Both the position numbers and the translations under genes were made by a program. A stretch of 64,000 nucleotides of DNA from Scolanthus callimorphus (Eukaryota; Cnidaria; Anthozoa; Actiniaria; Edwardsiidae), in assembly GCA_033964015.1 (NCBI GenBank), contig CM066913.1, positions 23,769,854-23,833,853 of the forward strand. Reading direction: 5' to 3'. Shown one piece after another: positions 42,940 through 53,189 of the stretch (within the stretch, counting starts at the first letter, position 1; each line of letters opens with the position of its first letter). Under the pieces are notes generated by a model. It was not told the DNA's origin. It worked only from the letters and a program-made list of their open reading frames with translations, and did no database searches.

Positions 42940-43317
42940 AGCTTAAGTTACTTGTATCTGTCTGTTGTTGGCTATCAAGCTGGCTTCCTGTAAAGGCTAG
43001 AAAAAAGAACTTGCTGTTATCACAACTCAGTGGGACCCTCGCACCGAGTTTACAGGGCTAATTTGGCTCTAAATTGTAAAGGATTTGCCCATACGAAAAA
43101 CGCTCGAAACGTCAACAAAGCACTTAATCCGTTCTTCGCGGGATTCCGCGGCGTTTCATAGGGTTCACAGGAGCGTGGAAACACCAAATGAAATGGTCAA
43201 TTTTTGAGCAAAACATCCAAGGACGTGAAATCAGATTGAAAGGTACTGTAATAGCTCCTTCCTTCCTACCAATGGTCACGAAAAACCGGTAATTTCGGTT
43301 GGGATTCCAATGGTAGA
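42940..43317. other. No gene seen
   Basis: No exon, domain or clear repeat was found between the small frame and the CAGGGGCG-type element. Confidence 0.35.
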
Positions 43318-43483
43318 CAGGGGCGTAGCCAGGGGGGCCCCAGGCCCCCCCTTTCTCGGGAGATTTTCCCATAACTTTACTGTATTTGCTGATAGTAGGA
43401 AATTAATTGAACATTTTCGTCCCATGTTTTCACTATCCCCCCCCCCCCCCCCCCCCTTCAGAAATTCCTGGCTACAACCGCTG
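43318..43483. mobile_element. 166-bp MITE, CAGGGGCGTAGCC ends
   Basis: CAGGGGCGTAGCCAGG at 43318 pairs with CCTGGCTACAACCGCTG ending at 43483 (two mismatches). It contains a long C homopolymer (43437-43456). Same end type as 6233-6348. Confidence 0.65.
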
Positions 43484-43768
43484 GTACAGCCAATGTTTTG
43501 GTCATTCTGGTTGGTACGAGAGTTTCAGCTTCAGAGGTTGTCTGGCCATTCCAGGTTGGAATGAACCGATCGGAATGGTTTGTACCTTCCAGCAAGGTTT
43601 TTATGACCAGTTTTATGATCCGAACCGAAAATGTGAATAAGAAGGTAGCTTAAATGCAGTCAGATTTACTAGGATGAACAAATTAGTCACCTAGGTTTGT
43701 TAAAACCTTTCAGCTACAAGATAGAATGTAAGTACAAATTTGGAGTATTTTCATGTGCTATCGAGCGA

Positions 43769-45130
43769 ATGGAATCCATGATTACGGAAAAGATGGCGCC
43801 GTGCGTAGCATTCTTTGAAAATGTAACAAATTGACCCAAGGTCAAGACAAAAAAGATGTCTGAAAGGTTGACAAAATATTGCTTAACTACAGAATACCCC
43901 AACATCTATAGATATATCCCAAGGAAGTGGCTACGAAAGTATCCCTGATATCTAGTGGCTTCTTACGCAGCTACATGGATAAACATGGATATCAAAGTGG
44001 ATACACTGCTACAAACACTTTACCCCCTGAAACATCCTGAAATTTAGTGGATATGCAGCTACAAAAGTGTTCCGAGACTTCTAGTTGATACGCGGCTACA
44101 ACCACTTAACCACACCACCCAGGCAACAAGGTAAAAGGGAATATATGGTAGATGAGTGATGGCTACTGGCAGGATACTAAGAAACAGAGAGTAGAAATGT
44201 TTATTAAAGTTATCCTTATATATTTATATATTGCACAAAGACCTTGTCAATTCTAGGTTTCCCTACCCGTATATATGAAACAAATATTTATTTACTAGCA
44301 AGGCGATTTATCTACATATTGTACGCAAGCTATCAAGTCAACGAATGCCTTTTCTAACCCTTAAAAATTTGGCCATTATAAGTGTCTTTTTTTACTTATT
44401 CGGGTTATAAACTTTCTTGTTGTCTGCTAAGAAGACCCAGAAAATTAAGGTTCTTGCCTCTATTTACATATCTCCATATAAATTCTGCCAGACAGGATGA
44501 ACAGAAGCCTGAGATTCAGCTCACCCTAATGCACTCTATGTCGATTTGAAAAGGTGTTCAAATGCATTCCTTAAACATAGTCTTCTTTTTTAGTATATTG
44601 GACATGGCATTCCCGTATCATGTTTCTCATATTTTCATAATGATAATTATTTAAGGGGATGAACTTGAACAGTTGATCCATTGTTTCTGAAATTCATCGC
44701 AGCACACTATGAAAAACCGAGTACTGTCCAATGCATAAGACACATGGGGTATGTTTATTTCTCGTTATTTTGATTGATTTTGAAGGAGATTGGTTGAGGT
44801 GATGTGCTACTGTTAAGAGGGTTTCAGCATTTACAAGGAGTTTTATTTTCTCAAAAAGGGACCGTGAAAAAATTAGCACTACTACAAAGAAGCATATTTT
44901 ATTCTCAATATCTACGCTTTTTCACTAAATAATTTGTCTTTGGAAATGTCTTTTGCTATAAGTATAAATGTTTCATCCTGTTTCCTGAATAACAACAATG
45001 TGAATTTTCCTGCCTTAGATTCACACGGCACATGTGACCTTTCAGCCATCTTTTTCTTCTTGACCTTGAGTCATTGGTAGATTTTTCCAGAATACTGCGT
45101 GCAGTGCCATCTTTTCCGTAATCATGGATT
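43769..45130. mobile_element. ~1.36-kb foldback with ~100-bp inverted ends
   Basis: The left end contains ATCCATGATTACGGAAAAGA, then CAAGGTCAAGACAAAAAAGA, then TGAAAGGT. The reverse complement of 45027-45130 contains the same blocks in order with scattered mismatches. The interior has no recognisable coding exon. Confidence 0.75.
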
Positions 45131-45350
45131 GGATTGTGAAATTGCATTTTTGATTTCTTACTGAGGCCAAACAGTTTTAAAGACTTGGAAATTTGATAGC
45201 AAATTCTATTAAATCGTATGTAAGAATGCCTATACCCTATAATGCAAGTTTCAGTTCCTTTTTCATTCTAAGACTAATAGGATAGGATTCTAAGTATAAA
45301 TAGGGTTCAGAGTTATTTAATGTAGACACTGGTCTTATTTTATAACATTG

Positions 45351-45545
45351 TGTGGTTCCAGAAATTATCCATACCCCCTACGGAAGGGATTGGAAATTCT
45401 GGAGGGGTGGGGAAGGGGTTTGGGTCAATTTACCTGATCTTTTCCATACAAATACTGTATTTTTCTTTGGAAATTCCAGAGGGATGGAGGGGTCACTTTT
45501 CAACACCCTTCCGTGGAAGGGGTATGGAATTTTTTGGAACCACAC
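45351..45545. mobile_element. 195-bp MITE, TGTGGTTCCAG ends (best copy)
   Basis: TGTGGTTCCAGAAATTATCC at 45351 is mirrored by GGAATTTTTTGGAACCACA ending at 45545. Internal GGAAATTCTGGAGGGG and GGAAATTCCAGAGGGATGG blocks also appear in the copies at 26854-27037 and 32698-32842. Confidence 0.85.
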
Positions 45546-45774
45546 ATTTTGTTAAAACAACCGTAGGTTCGGGGCATAATAAAACCTGCTCTATGATTTG
45601 GCACAAACCGACTTGGCTTTCTTTTGTTTTTGTTTTTTTCTGATAGCTTCTGCTATCAGATGGTTCAAATCTTATTAAAGTGAAAGAGGACAAAAGTGCA
45701 CGGTTTGAGGTGAATTCCGTCTGAGAATGAATTTCTTACCTGTGGATTTTCACAGGGAAAATGGTAGGAACATT

Positions 45775-45879
45775 ATTGTTTGTATATACATAAACAACTT
45801 TCCAAGTTGCCTTAGTTTTGCTAGTGCCCAAATATATGCAGATGACACTTTCATTACTATGGCTATAGTCACCCAGGTC
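45775..45879 (+). pseudogene. LINE-type reverse transcriptase remnant (YADD box)
   Basis: A 35-codon stretch reads CIYINNFPSCLSFASAQIYA followed by DDTFITMA. This matches the non-LTR reverse-transcriptase pattern YINDLP...YADD, including the two catalytic Asp residues. Sequence on both sides does not continue the domain, so only a fragment survives. Confidence 0.6.
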
Positions 45880-45904
45880 ACAAAATATCAGGAAAAATAT
45901 ATAT

Positions 45905-46010
45905 ATGAGCACTGGCAACTGAAAAGGGAGACGTCACTTCACTTCTTTCGCTATTCTTCACAGTCGCGTGTGAAACACCCTTTTCAGTTGCGCTTGCTCA
46001 TCTCATCAAT
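45905..46010 (+). repeat. Dispersed ~110-bp repeat GCAACTGAAAAGGG..CCCTTTTCAGTTGC, copy 1
   Basis: GGCAACTGAAAAGGGAGACG and CACCCTTTTCAGTTGCG enclose a short loop. A second copy in the same orientation is at 47213-47330. Confidence 0.75.
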
Positions 46011-46078
46011 CCCATCACCTCTCCCACAGCTGTTTTGCTTGCAATAGTGGCATGTAAGCCCTTACAGAGGCACATATA

Positions 46079-46232
46079 TAGAGGATATTACACGGTGGCG
46101 CGAAGATATGGATTTTATTTTCGAGTGGCAAGAACAATATTTTACGAACGAGCGCAGCGAGTGAGTAAAATATTGTTTTTGACACGAGAAAATGAAATCC
46201 ATATCTTCAAGCCACCGTGTAATGTTCTTTTT
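46079..46232. mobile_element. Hairpin element, AGAGGATATTACACGGTGGC ends, copy A
   Basis: The left end AGAGGATATTACACGGTGGC is mirrored by GCCACCGTGTAATGTTCTTT. The arms continue inward through GATATGGATTTTATTTTCG and AACAATATTTTAC to a loop at GAGCGCAGCGAG. A close copy lies at 46624-46780. Confidence 0.85.
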
Positions 46233-46499
46233 ATTATATGGATTAGAATTGACATAGCGGCAAAATATTACAAATTGAACAACTCACTTGATAAAGTCGA
46301 AAGTGTTTAGTCGAAAGTGCTCCCTCAATCTTTCTGATTCCCAGTGTCGTTAAGAACTAATTTCCCTTTTTGTGTTGCTGTAGCTTTCTCTGCCATAGTT
46401 GAAATAAGGTTTTTCTCTTTAGAACTAGAACAAAACTTGGTTTTGTGGCTTAAAACTCGAGTGACCGAGCGAGATTTCACTGCAGGCGAAGTCAGGAAA

Positions 46500-46623
46500 A
46501 CAACACTGCAAACGTGCACATCCGGGACACTCGGTACATAACTTTTTCATATTTTCACTAGTGAAGATATGGAAAATACGAGTGTTTTAGTTTCCGGTAA
46601 AACACTGCCATCCATATAATAAA
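46500..46623. repeat. Small hairpin repeat next to the ATTACACGGTGGC elements
   Basis: TTTTCATATTTTCACTAGTG is followed by CACTAGTGAAGATATGGAAA, overlapping a palindromic CACTAGTG. The flanks ACATCCGGGACACTCG and ATACGAGTGTTTTAG resemble part of the composite at 34438-34560. Confidence 0.5.
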
Positions 46624-46945
46624 TAGAGGATATTACACGGTGGCGCAGAGATATGGGTTTTATTTTCGAGTGGCAAGAACAATATTTTATGAATGAGCGC
46701 AGCGAATGAGTAAAATATTGTTTTTGACATGAGAAAATAAAACTCATATCTTCAAGCCACCGTGTAATCTTCTTTTTATTATATAGACAAACCAGAAAAA
46801 CTTATTCCAAATTGATTTCCAAGCACTTTTGTTTTGACCGATATCCTCACTAGTGAGGATATGGAAAATATGTCACTCAGGCCCCAGATGTAGCTTCGTA
46901 TGAGGTCTACAAGTGGCGTATTTCCCAGTAAAACTATATAATAAG
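46624..46945. mobile_element. Hairpin element copy B plus adjoining repeat
   Basis: 46624-46780 is a second AGAGGATATTACACGGTGGC hairpin. It is followed to 46945 by TAGACAAACCAGAAAAAC ... GATATCCTCACTAGTGAGGATATGG ... AGTGGCGTATTTCCCAG in broken order. The whole corresponds in reverse to 34438-34690. Confidence 0.75.
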
Positions 46946-47212
46946 TCGTCATTCAATGCTTTGAGTTGAGCTGCACGACATGAGAAGGGAGTCATATTTC
47001 TAGCCCTTACTTCCCGCTTCTTATTCTAGTCAATTTCAGGGTACAAAGTCGCTGTGGGAGCATCGCATGGACTGGGGAGCCTTAGTTCATTGGACGAGCT
47101 CTTTGCCAAGAATCAGGGGTGGTGCGATTGACCAAGGCCTCTTATACAAGCCTCTTAAGCACAGAGTCATGACATCGCGTAAGTAGGCAGTCAGAGGGAA
47201 GACTAGAATGCA

Positions 47213-47330
47213 ACATGAGCGCTGGCAACTGAAGAGGAAGACGTGACTTTGAGGTCAAAATAACCGCTCTTTCACTATTCTTCCCAGTCACCTGTGAAAT
47301 GCCCTTTTCAGTTGCGTGACCCTCATGATC
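47213..47330 (+). repeat. Dispersed ~110-bp repeat, copy 2
   Basis: GGCAACTGAAGAGGAAGACG followed by CCCTTTTCAGTTGCGTGACC, matching 45905-46010 in order and orientation with an insertion of about 10 bases. Confidence 0.75.
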
Positions 47331-47401
47331 CTTTATTTTAACATGGTAACAATCTAATTTTTCAATCGTATTCAGCTGATTGGCCGTGTGCTGCTGAATC
47401 T

Positions 47402-49197
47402 CCCCGTACGAAACGAGAAGCGCTTAAAAGCGCTTCCAGAACGCTTTTGGAAGCGCTTCCAAAAGGCTTCAAACAAAGGGGCTTCGGAAGGTGCACATTT
47501 TGGCTTCCAAAAAAAGCGCTTTTACAGCGTTCTGGAAGCGTTGGAAGCGGTTTTGAAGCGGTTCAGTTCGTGGCTGCTCGGAAGCGATTTATGAAGCGTT
47601 TGGCAGCGCTTAGGATGCTACGTGATATGGGTATTGATAGACACGATAATAATTATTCACGCAATCAAAGTCAGTGGACTGCAAAGATAGCTATAAAATA
47701 GTATTTCAGCAAAAGCTAAAATTAATAACAAAATGATTTGAAACTTCTTTCCTGTCAATCTGTTTACAACTTTCTTATAACAGTTGCTGACACACGCTTC
47801 TAGTACAAATGATATACTACGGCGTGGTTGCTACATTATTAAGCCAGAGAAGGGTATTATGGTTTCACTACTTCGGGTTATATCACAGAGAGCGCAAATT
47901 GAACAATGCGTCACAGTTTAGTGTATGAGCTAAGTAAGGCGATAAAATTATCGGATTCGCCACAATTTTACAGTTAAGAGAAAACAGTTTGCTGGTTCCT
48001 CGGGCATAAGTTGATTATTCGACGACCTGAGGTTGAAATGTGTTTCGCACTTAGTAAAATCTAAAGACGGGTGGTTTGTATCGGAACGTGTTGTATCTAT
48101 TGTCCCAAAGATTATCAAACGAAAAAATCAAACTGAATGCAAGTACTTTCACATAAATGCCCTTAGAGAGAACAGTTTAACTTGGCAAACGTACCTGATA
48201 AAGCTTTGATTTCGGCGTTGTGCTGAGACGCGAACGTTAGGGTTTTCTAGCTAACGCGAAGTTATAACTGCAGGATACATCTTTCCAATTTCTATTTTGT
48301 CTCCTTCCCCGGCGCTTCCCCATCTTGATCAGAGATATCTCCACTCCCCACAACAGTACACTGAACTTATCCTCGTCTACCCATGACACTGCTGTAAACA
48401 TTGCTTTTGAAGAGAATTTCAATTGAGAGAGACGATCGTCTTTAAACAGTTAAATAAACGACCTCTCACTAAACGAAAAGTCCGCCGAGATAGAATACCT
48501 TATTTGATTGGTGTAGAGTTTGTCACGTGAAGAAAGCTGATCCTCAACAAAATACAACTGCTGGTCTGTTATTCGAGATATTCTAAAGTATCTAACGAAG
48601 AAAATTGATAAAAATTTGATTTTGGACCCGGTGATTCTCGCTGATGTGTCTGTTATTCTATCTAACATCACGGGCGTGATGAAAACCTCGCGCACTCAAA
48701 CGTACGTACTACAGTGAGTTGCACGGCGTGTCTCTAAACGCTCCGCAAACCATATCTGGGATTGAAGCCGCAACTCGATCATTTTGAACTTCAACTGATA
48801 ATCTGATAATGTACTTAATGTGTACGTCGCGGGAGAATACGTTTCAAGCCATCGGATCTTTGGGAAACGATAACACGGAATAGTTTCAGAAACGAGCACC
48901 ATGGCTATTATTAGTACACAGCGTGTGTAAGTTTTTTTTTCCTTTCCTTTGTTGAAGTGGCCTGAAGTGATTTTGCAGCGAAAAGAAGCCCTAAGCTCGG
49001 CTGCTAAACCGCTGCAAACCACTGCGAAACCACTGCCACAGCATCTTCTACCGCTTCACAGCGGATTGGCAGCGGGCTGCGTAATGGCTCCGACGTAAAA
49101 ACACTTTCAAAGCGCTTCATTTGAACTGCTTTTTGGCTGCGAAGCGCTTTGGCAGCGTTTTAAAAGCGCTTTCAAGCGCTTCTCGTTTCGTACGGGG
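47402..49197. mobile_element. 1.8-kb element with CCCCGTACGAAACGAGAAGC ends and AAGCGCTT subterminal arrays
   Basis: CCCCGTACGAAACGAGAAGC at 47402 is repeated in reverse complement ending at 49197. For ~200 bp inside each end the sequence is dense in AAGCGCTT and GGAAGCG/CGCTTCC units, an octamer that is its own reverse complement. The central 1.4 kb has no recognised domain; short minus-strand frames at 48237-49022 look random. Confidence 0.8.
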
Positions 49198-51495
49198 GCC
49201 CTTGCAAAATGAATCATGGAAAATTACAAATGCCTAAAATATAATAATGAAAATAAATATACAATAATACGCAAGTCAATTTGAGCTTAAAATTATTCAG
49301 GCTGACCGCAGTCCATTAGTCTCACGTGGGATGTTATTCCACAATGCTGCCCCACCATAACTGAAGCACTTTTGACCAAAATTCAGTGTAAGGTTTAGAA
49401 AGAGTCAGAGTTATATACGAATTGCGCAAATTGAAAGAATGTTAATCTGAGACCAATGAAAACTCGGCAAGACCGGTTAAAATAAACCGTAGTAGTAGTG
49501 TAAAGTAAGCAGTAAAACATTTCTTTTAGGTAATTATAACGCGGACTGTCATTTAGAACTTTATTCATCATGACGTATTTATCTCTTTCTTTTTCAATTA
49601 TGGTATGAGTACTGTACTTCCTTTGAGGGGTATCCCGGGGAAAAAATGGCATTGCATCACAATTCACACCAACGTCGTTTATGTATCATTTTAAAGCTGG
49701 ATCTGATGAATAATTTTGTTTTTATTTTATTCCATTGCACATGAACATATATTTTTTTTTAGCTCTAAAGAAAAAAGTACCAACTTTCCTTAATCTAGTT
49801 AAATTCCACAGCTACAAATTGATAAGCAAGTCTATATACTTTAGAAGGCGACCTAAAAAAAGGTGTGCGGGAGTTTTTATTTTCCTTTCAAAGCGTATTT
49901 TATGCTATTTTTTGTGCTTAGCATTGCCAAAAATATCTGTTTCAACCTGTTTTATGTGATATTTCCGCAAAGATGTAAAATATCAATAATCCTGCACACC
50001 CATTTAAAGATTTTTTCTTCAACTTTTTCAACCCCCTTTTTTCCTTATTGCTTATTAGTGCTTTTGTTTAATTGTAGTCCAATAAGTCTTGTACAATGAT
50101 GATGTCATCAATGATGTCACATCATCAGGTGAATAGATTTGTACATCACTCATATTACCTTTACCTCCCATATTTTTTGGGCGGAGGTGCTCGTCGTACC
50201 TTTTAGGGTTTAAAATCAGGCCTCTGGTACTTTTTAGGGGGTAAAATTTGAAAACGTGTTATTGTTTCCAGATAGGTACCTGTCAGAGGTCTGTTCAGCA
50301 AATCAAGCAAATCACACTTGTTGGTAAGCCTGGATTTCAGACGTATTTTCCCTCGTAAAAAATATGCGAGAAAATTACAAGGGAAAGTCAACTAGCGATA
50401 CCATGTTTGGTACCTTTTAGGGGTCAAATCAACTAAGCGACGCCATGTTCGGTACCTTTTAGGGGTAAAACGAAAGTTCCCAATGAGCACCCCCGCCCCA
50501 AAGAATTATAAATAATCCATCTTTGTGTGACCAAATTGTGCATCCCCTTGTTAACAAGTGAATTCTGGATGTGATGTCACTGCCTTGATTTCATGACCAA
50601 GAAAAATTGAATTTGACTACCGATGTATAAACGTCTGTAACTTAAAAACTATCAGGCATAAATGAATTGTGTTGATTGAAAGATCTATTTACCACTTCAG
50701 TTACCAAGTAGGTTCAATTTGGTACAAAAATTCTGTCAGTAGCTCTTTAAAGGTGCTCTCTCATGGTCAATATTTATCCACCGTGGACATAAGTACCAGT
50801 ATAAGTAAAATTGTAACCGGCATGAAAACACATGCACATCGAAATTTTGAATTTGACACCACAGAGATGTTGACCCTATGACAGCTGAGTGACAACTGAA
50901 ATCACAAATGTTGGGACTCACTCCTTTTATACCGGAACCTCGTGTTTAACGTTTTGCCCATACATGAATCTTTATATTTCAATTCAGCCAGAATACAAAG
51001 TTTTGCAAATTCATATCTCAGCTAATTCAAGTAGTTCTTCTAAAACTTTGCAGTTTGACAAATAGGGATACAGTGTAGAATTGAATACCAGGTTTCATTT
51101 CCTCATAACTATTATTAGTCAACATGGGATAAAGACCTATAGCCTGTTGGCCAATGTGCTTATGCTGGAAACTAATGTTCAAACTTCTACCAAATTTCAG
51201 GAAAACTAGAGTTCCAATAGAAATGAGGCTCTCTTCCCTGTGATGAGTGAACTGCAGGACCTAGAAGATGCCATCTTCCTTTTGCACGCAGTGATTACTG
51301 GTATGCTATCTTTGACAGAAGGTTGTTCCCGTCCAGTATGATTATTTGTATGTCATTATACTGTGGCTTTCATAATTCTGCTAACACTGAAGTGACAGCC
51401 AAAGCATGTTTATAGGAACCACAAACTTCACTTCACTTTGCAAAAGCTGCCAGGTTGATTTAGAAATTAATGCTTTTTAAACTCAATAATACCTA
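49198..51495. other. No gene; scattered GGTACCTTTTAGGGG repeats at 50200-50470
   Basis: TTGGTACCTTTTAGGGGTCA (50411), TCGGTACCTTTTAGGGGTAA (50450) and degenerate relatives near 50199 and 50228 indicate a decayed tandem repeat. TCCACCGTGGA near 50777 is palindromic and also occurs near 21700. No exon recognised. Confidence 0.45.
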
Positions 51496-51702
51496 CATAC
51501 CTGCCAACCCCGAAAGCTCCAAAACCTCGAGATTTCAAATGCTTTCAAATGCAACAAATGTATGACAAAATCCCAACAAATTTATCCGGGAGATATACAG
51601 TAAATGTATGGAAAGTTTCAACTTTTTTCCTGGGAGACCGAGGGTAAAAACCTGGAGAATCCTGTGAAAACTGTGTGAAAACCTTGAGTGTTGGCAGGTA
51701 TG
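51496..51702. mobile_element. 207-bp MITE, CATACCTGCCAAC ends
   Basis: CATACCTGCCAAC (51496-51508) and GTTGGCAGGTATG (51690-51702) are perfect inverted repeats. Interior non-coding. Confidence 0.8.
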
Positions 51703-53189
51703 ATAATAAATTTCCCTATGGCGAGTTAACAAATGAAAAACACACCATGATGGTTGTAAAAATCTGATTCTCCACCTGTTTTTGGCTGCATTCCTTTCTC
51801 CACTGTGTGGGTGGCATGCTTTTCTAAAACCTCTCTGAAAGACCTGAAATATTTAGGGAACAGCCATCAGTTTTACTTCGACCCATTTAAAAGTTGCTTA
51901 GCTTTCATATTTCAAAATAGTAAGTTTGTTATTTCGGCTTAGTTGTGATTCGTTATTTTGAAGAACTGAAAAGCCAGTGGAGAAAGGAATGCAGACAAAA
52001 ACATGAGCCTGAGCATGCAGAATCGCATAGGTTTTTTTTTAACACACACCATGATTCCGTGAAATCAGTTAAGTTTATTGTTTTGATGGAAACTATTGTC
52101 AAGTAAGGAAAGAGAGTATGAAAATAGTCTCTGGTATGAAACAAAAAGATAGTGCAGTTACTTTTAGGATGTCTCTAACTGTAGTTTTTGATACCCTGTG
52201 GTATAAGTAATTATATTGGGCAATTTCAGAAGATAGATTTACCCTGGGGACGGGCGTCATTTGGAAATTGTGAATGGGAAGGGGGGTTTTCAAGCTTCGA
52301 ATTCTGCCTGCAAGGGAGGGGGGGGGGGGTTCGAAGCTGGAAGCATTGTAGGTTAACCTCTTAGGAATTCTATATGCATGGAAGTATGGGGTACATACAT
52401 TATCTGGAATTGCCCATTCTGAAAGAAAGTTAGATTCCTGTTCATTACTTTTTAAAGTTAATTTTTTATTGCCATTCCTGATTTCCTTATTGTGGGCGGA
52501 TCAAGGGGTGGGGTTGTGGGGGTTGCAACCCCCCTATGAGAGTGATAGATAGTAGTTATTTGAACTCAGTACAGGTACCCCCCTCCCCCCCCCCCCCCCC
52601 CTCTGAACAAAAACCCTGGTTCTGCCACTGCGGATCATGGATATGAGTTTAAAAGCAGGCATTCCTTTCTGTTGTTTGTTTCTTAACAAAATTGTTATTC
52701 ATGATTTTCTGGTATACAAACACAGAAGCGACTGTGAGAAAGAAGGATTTTAAATTGGCAACTGTACAAAATTCGAATGCTTCCTTTCTTTGTGAAGTAC
52801 AGTACGTGTTTAGCTGTTGGAAGATTGAAGTACAGCCTTTTATTTGATAATTATATCCGCCTTATTCCTTATATACCTTATTCTCCTTCATTTTCGTGGG
52901 ACTTAAAGAGCCTGTGTCAGCCGCCATTTTGACAAAATGCCGGAGAAAGCATCCATTTCCATCAGCTGATTTAGAGAATATAGAGCAATTATCTTCTCGA
53001 TTACATTTGGTGAATCAAATCTGAAACTTTGATTTAGATGTTTATTAAGAGATTTCTCAATGTAATTTGCCTTCAAATATCAAACGAAAAAAATAACAAT
53101 GGAGTGACTGGCATGGGCTCTTAAATTTCGCAAACATTTTCTCGGCACATTTCGCGAGTCTTTTCGCGATCGCGGAGAAAAAATTAAGT
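51703..53189. other. No gene; G and C homopolymers at 52316-52329 and 52577-52600
   Basis: Homopolymers sit beside short inverted motifs (GGGGGTTGCAACCCCC near 52538 is a perfect palindrome), which suggests small decayed elements. No coding exon recognised. Confidence 0.4.
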
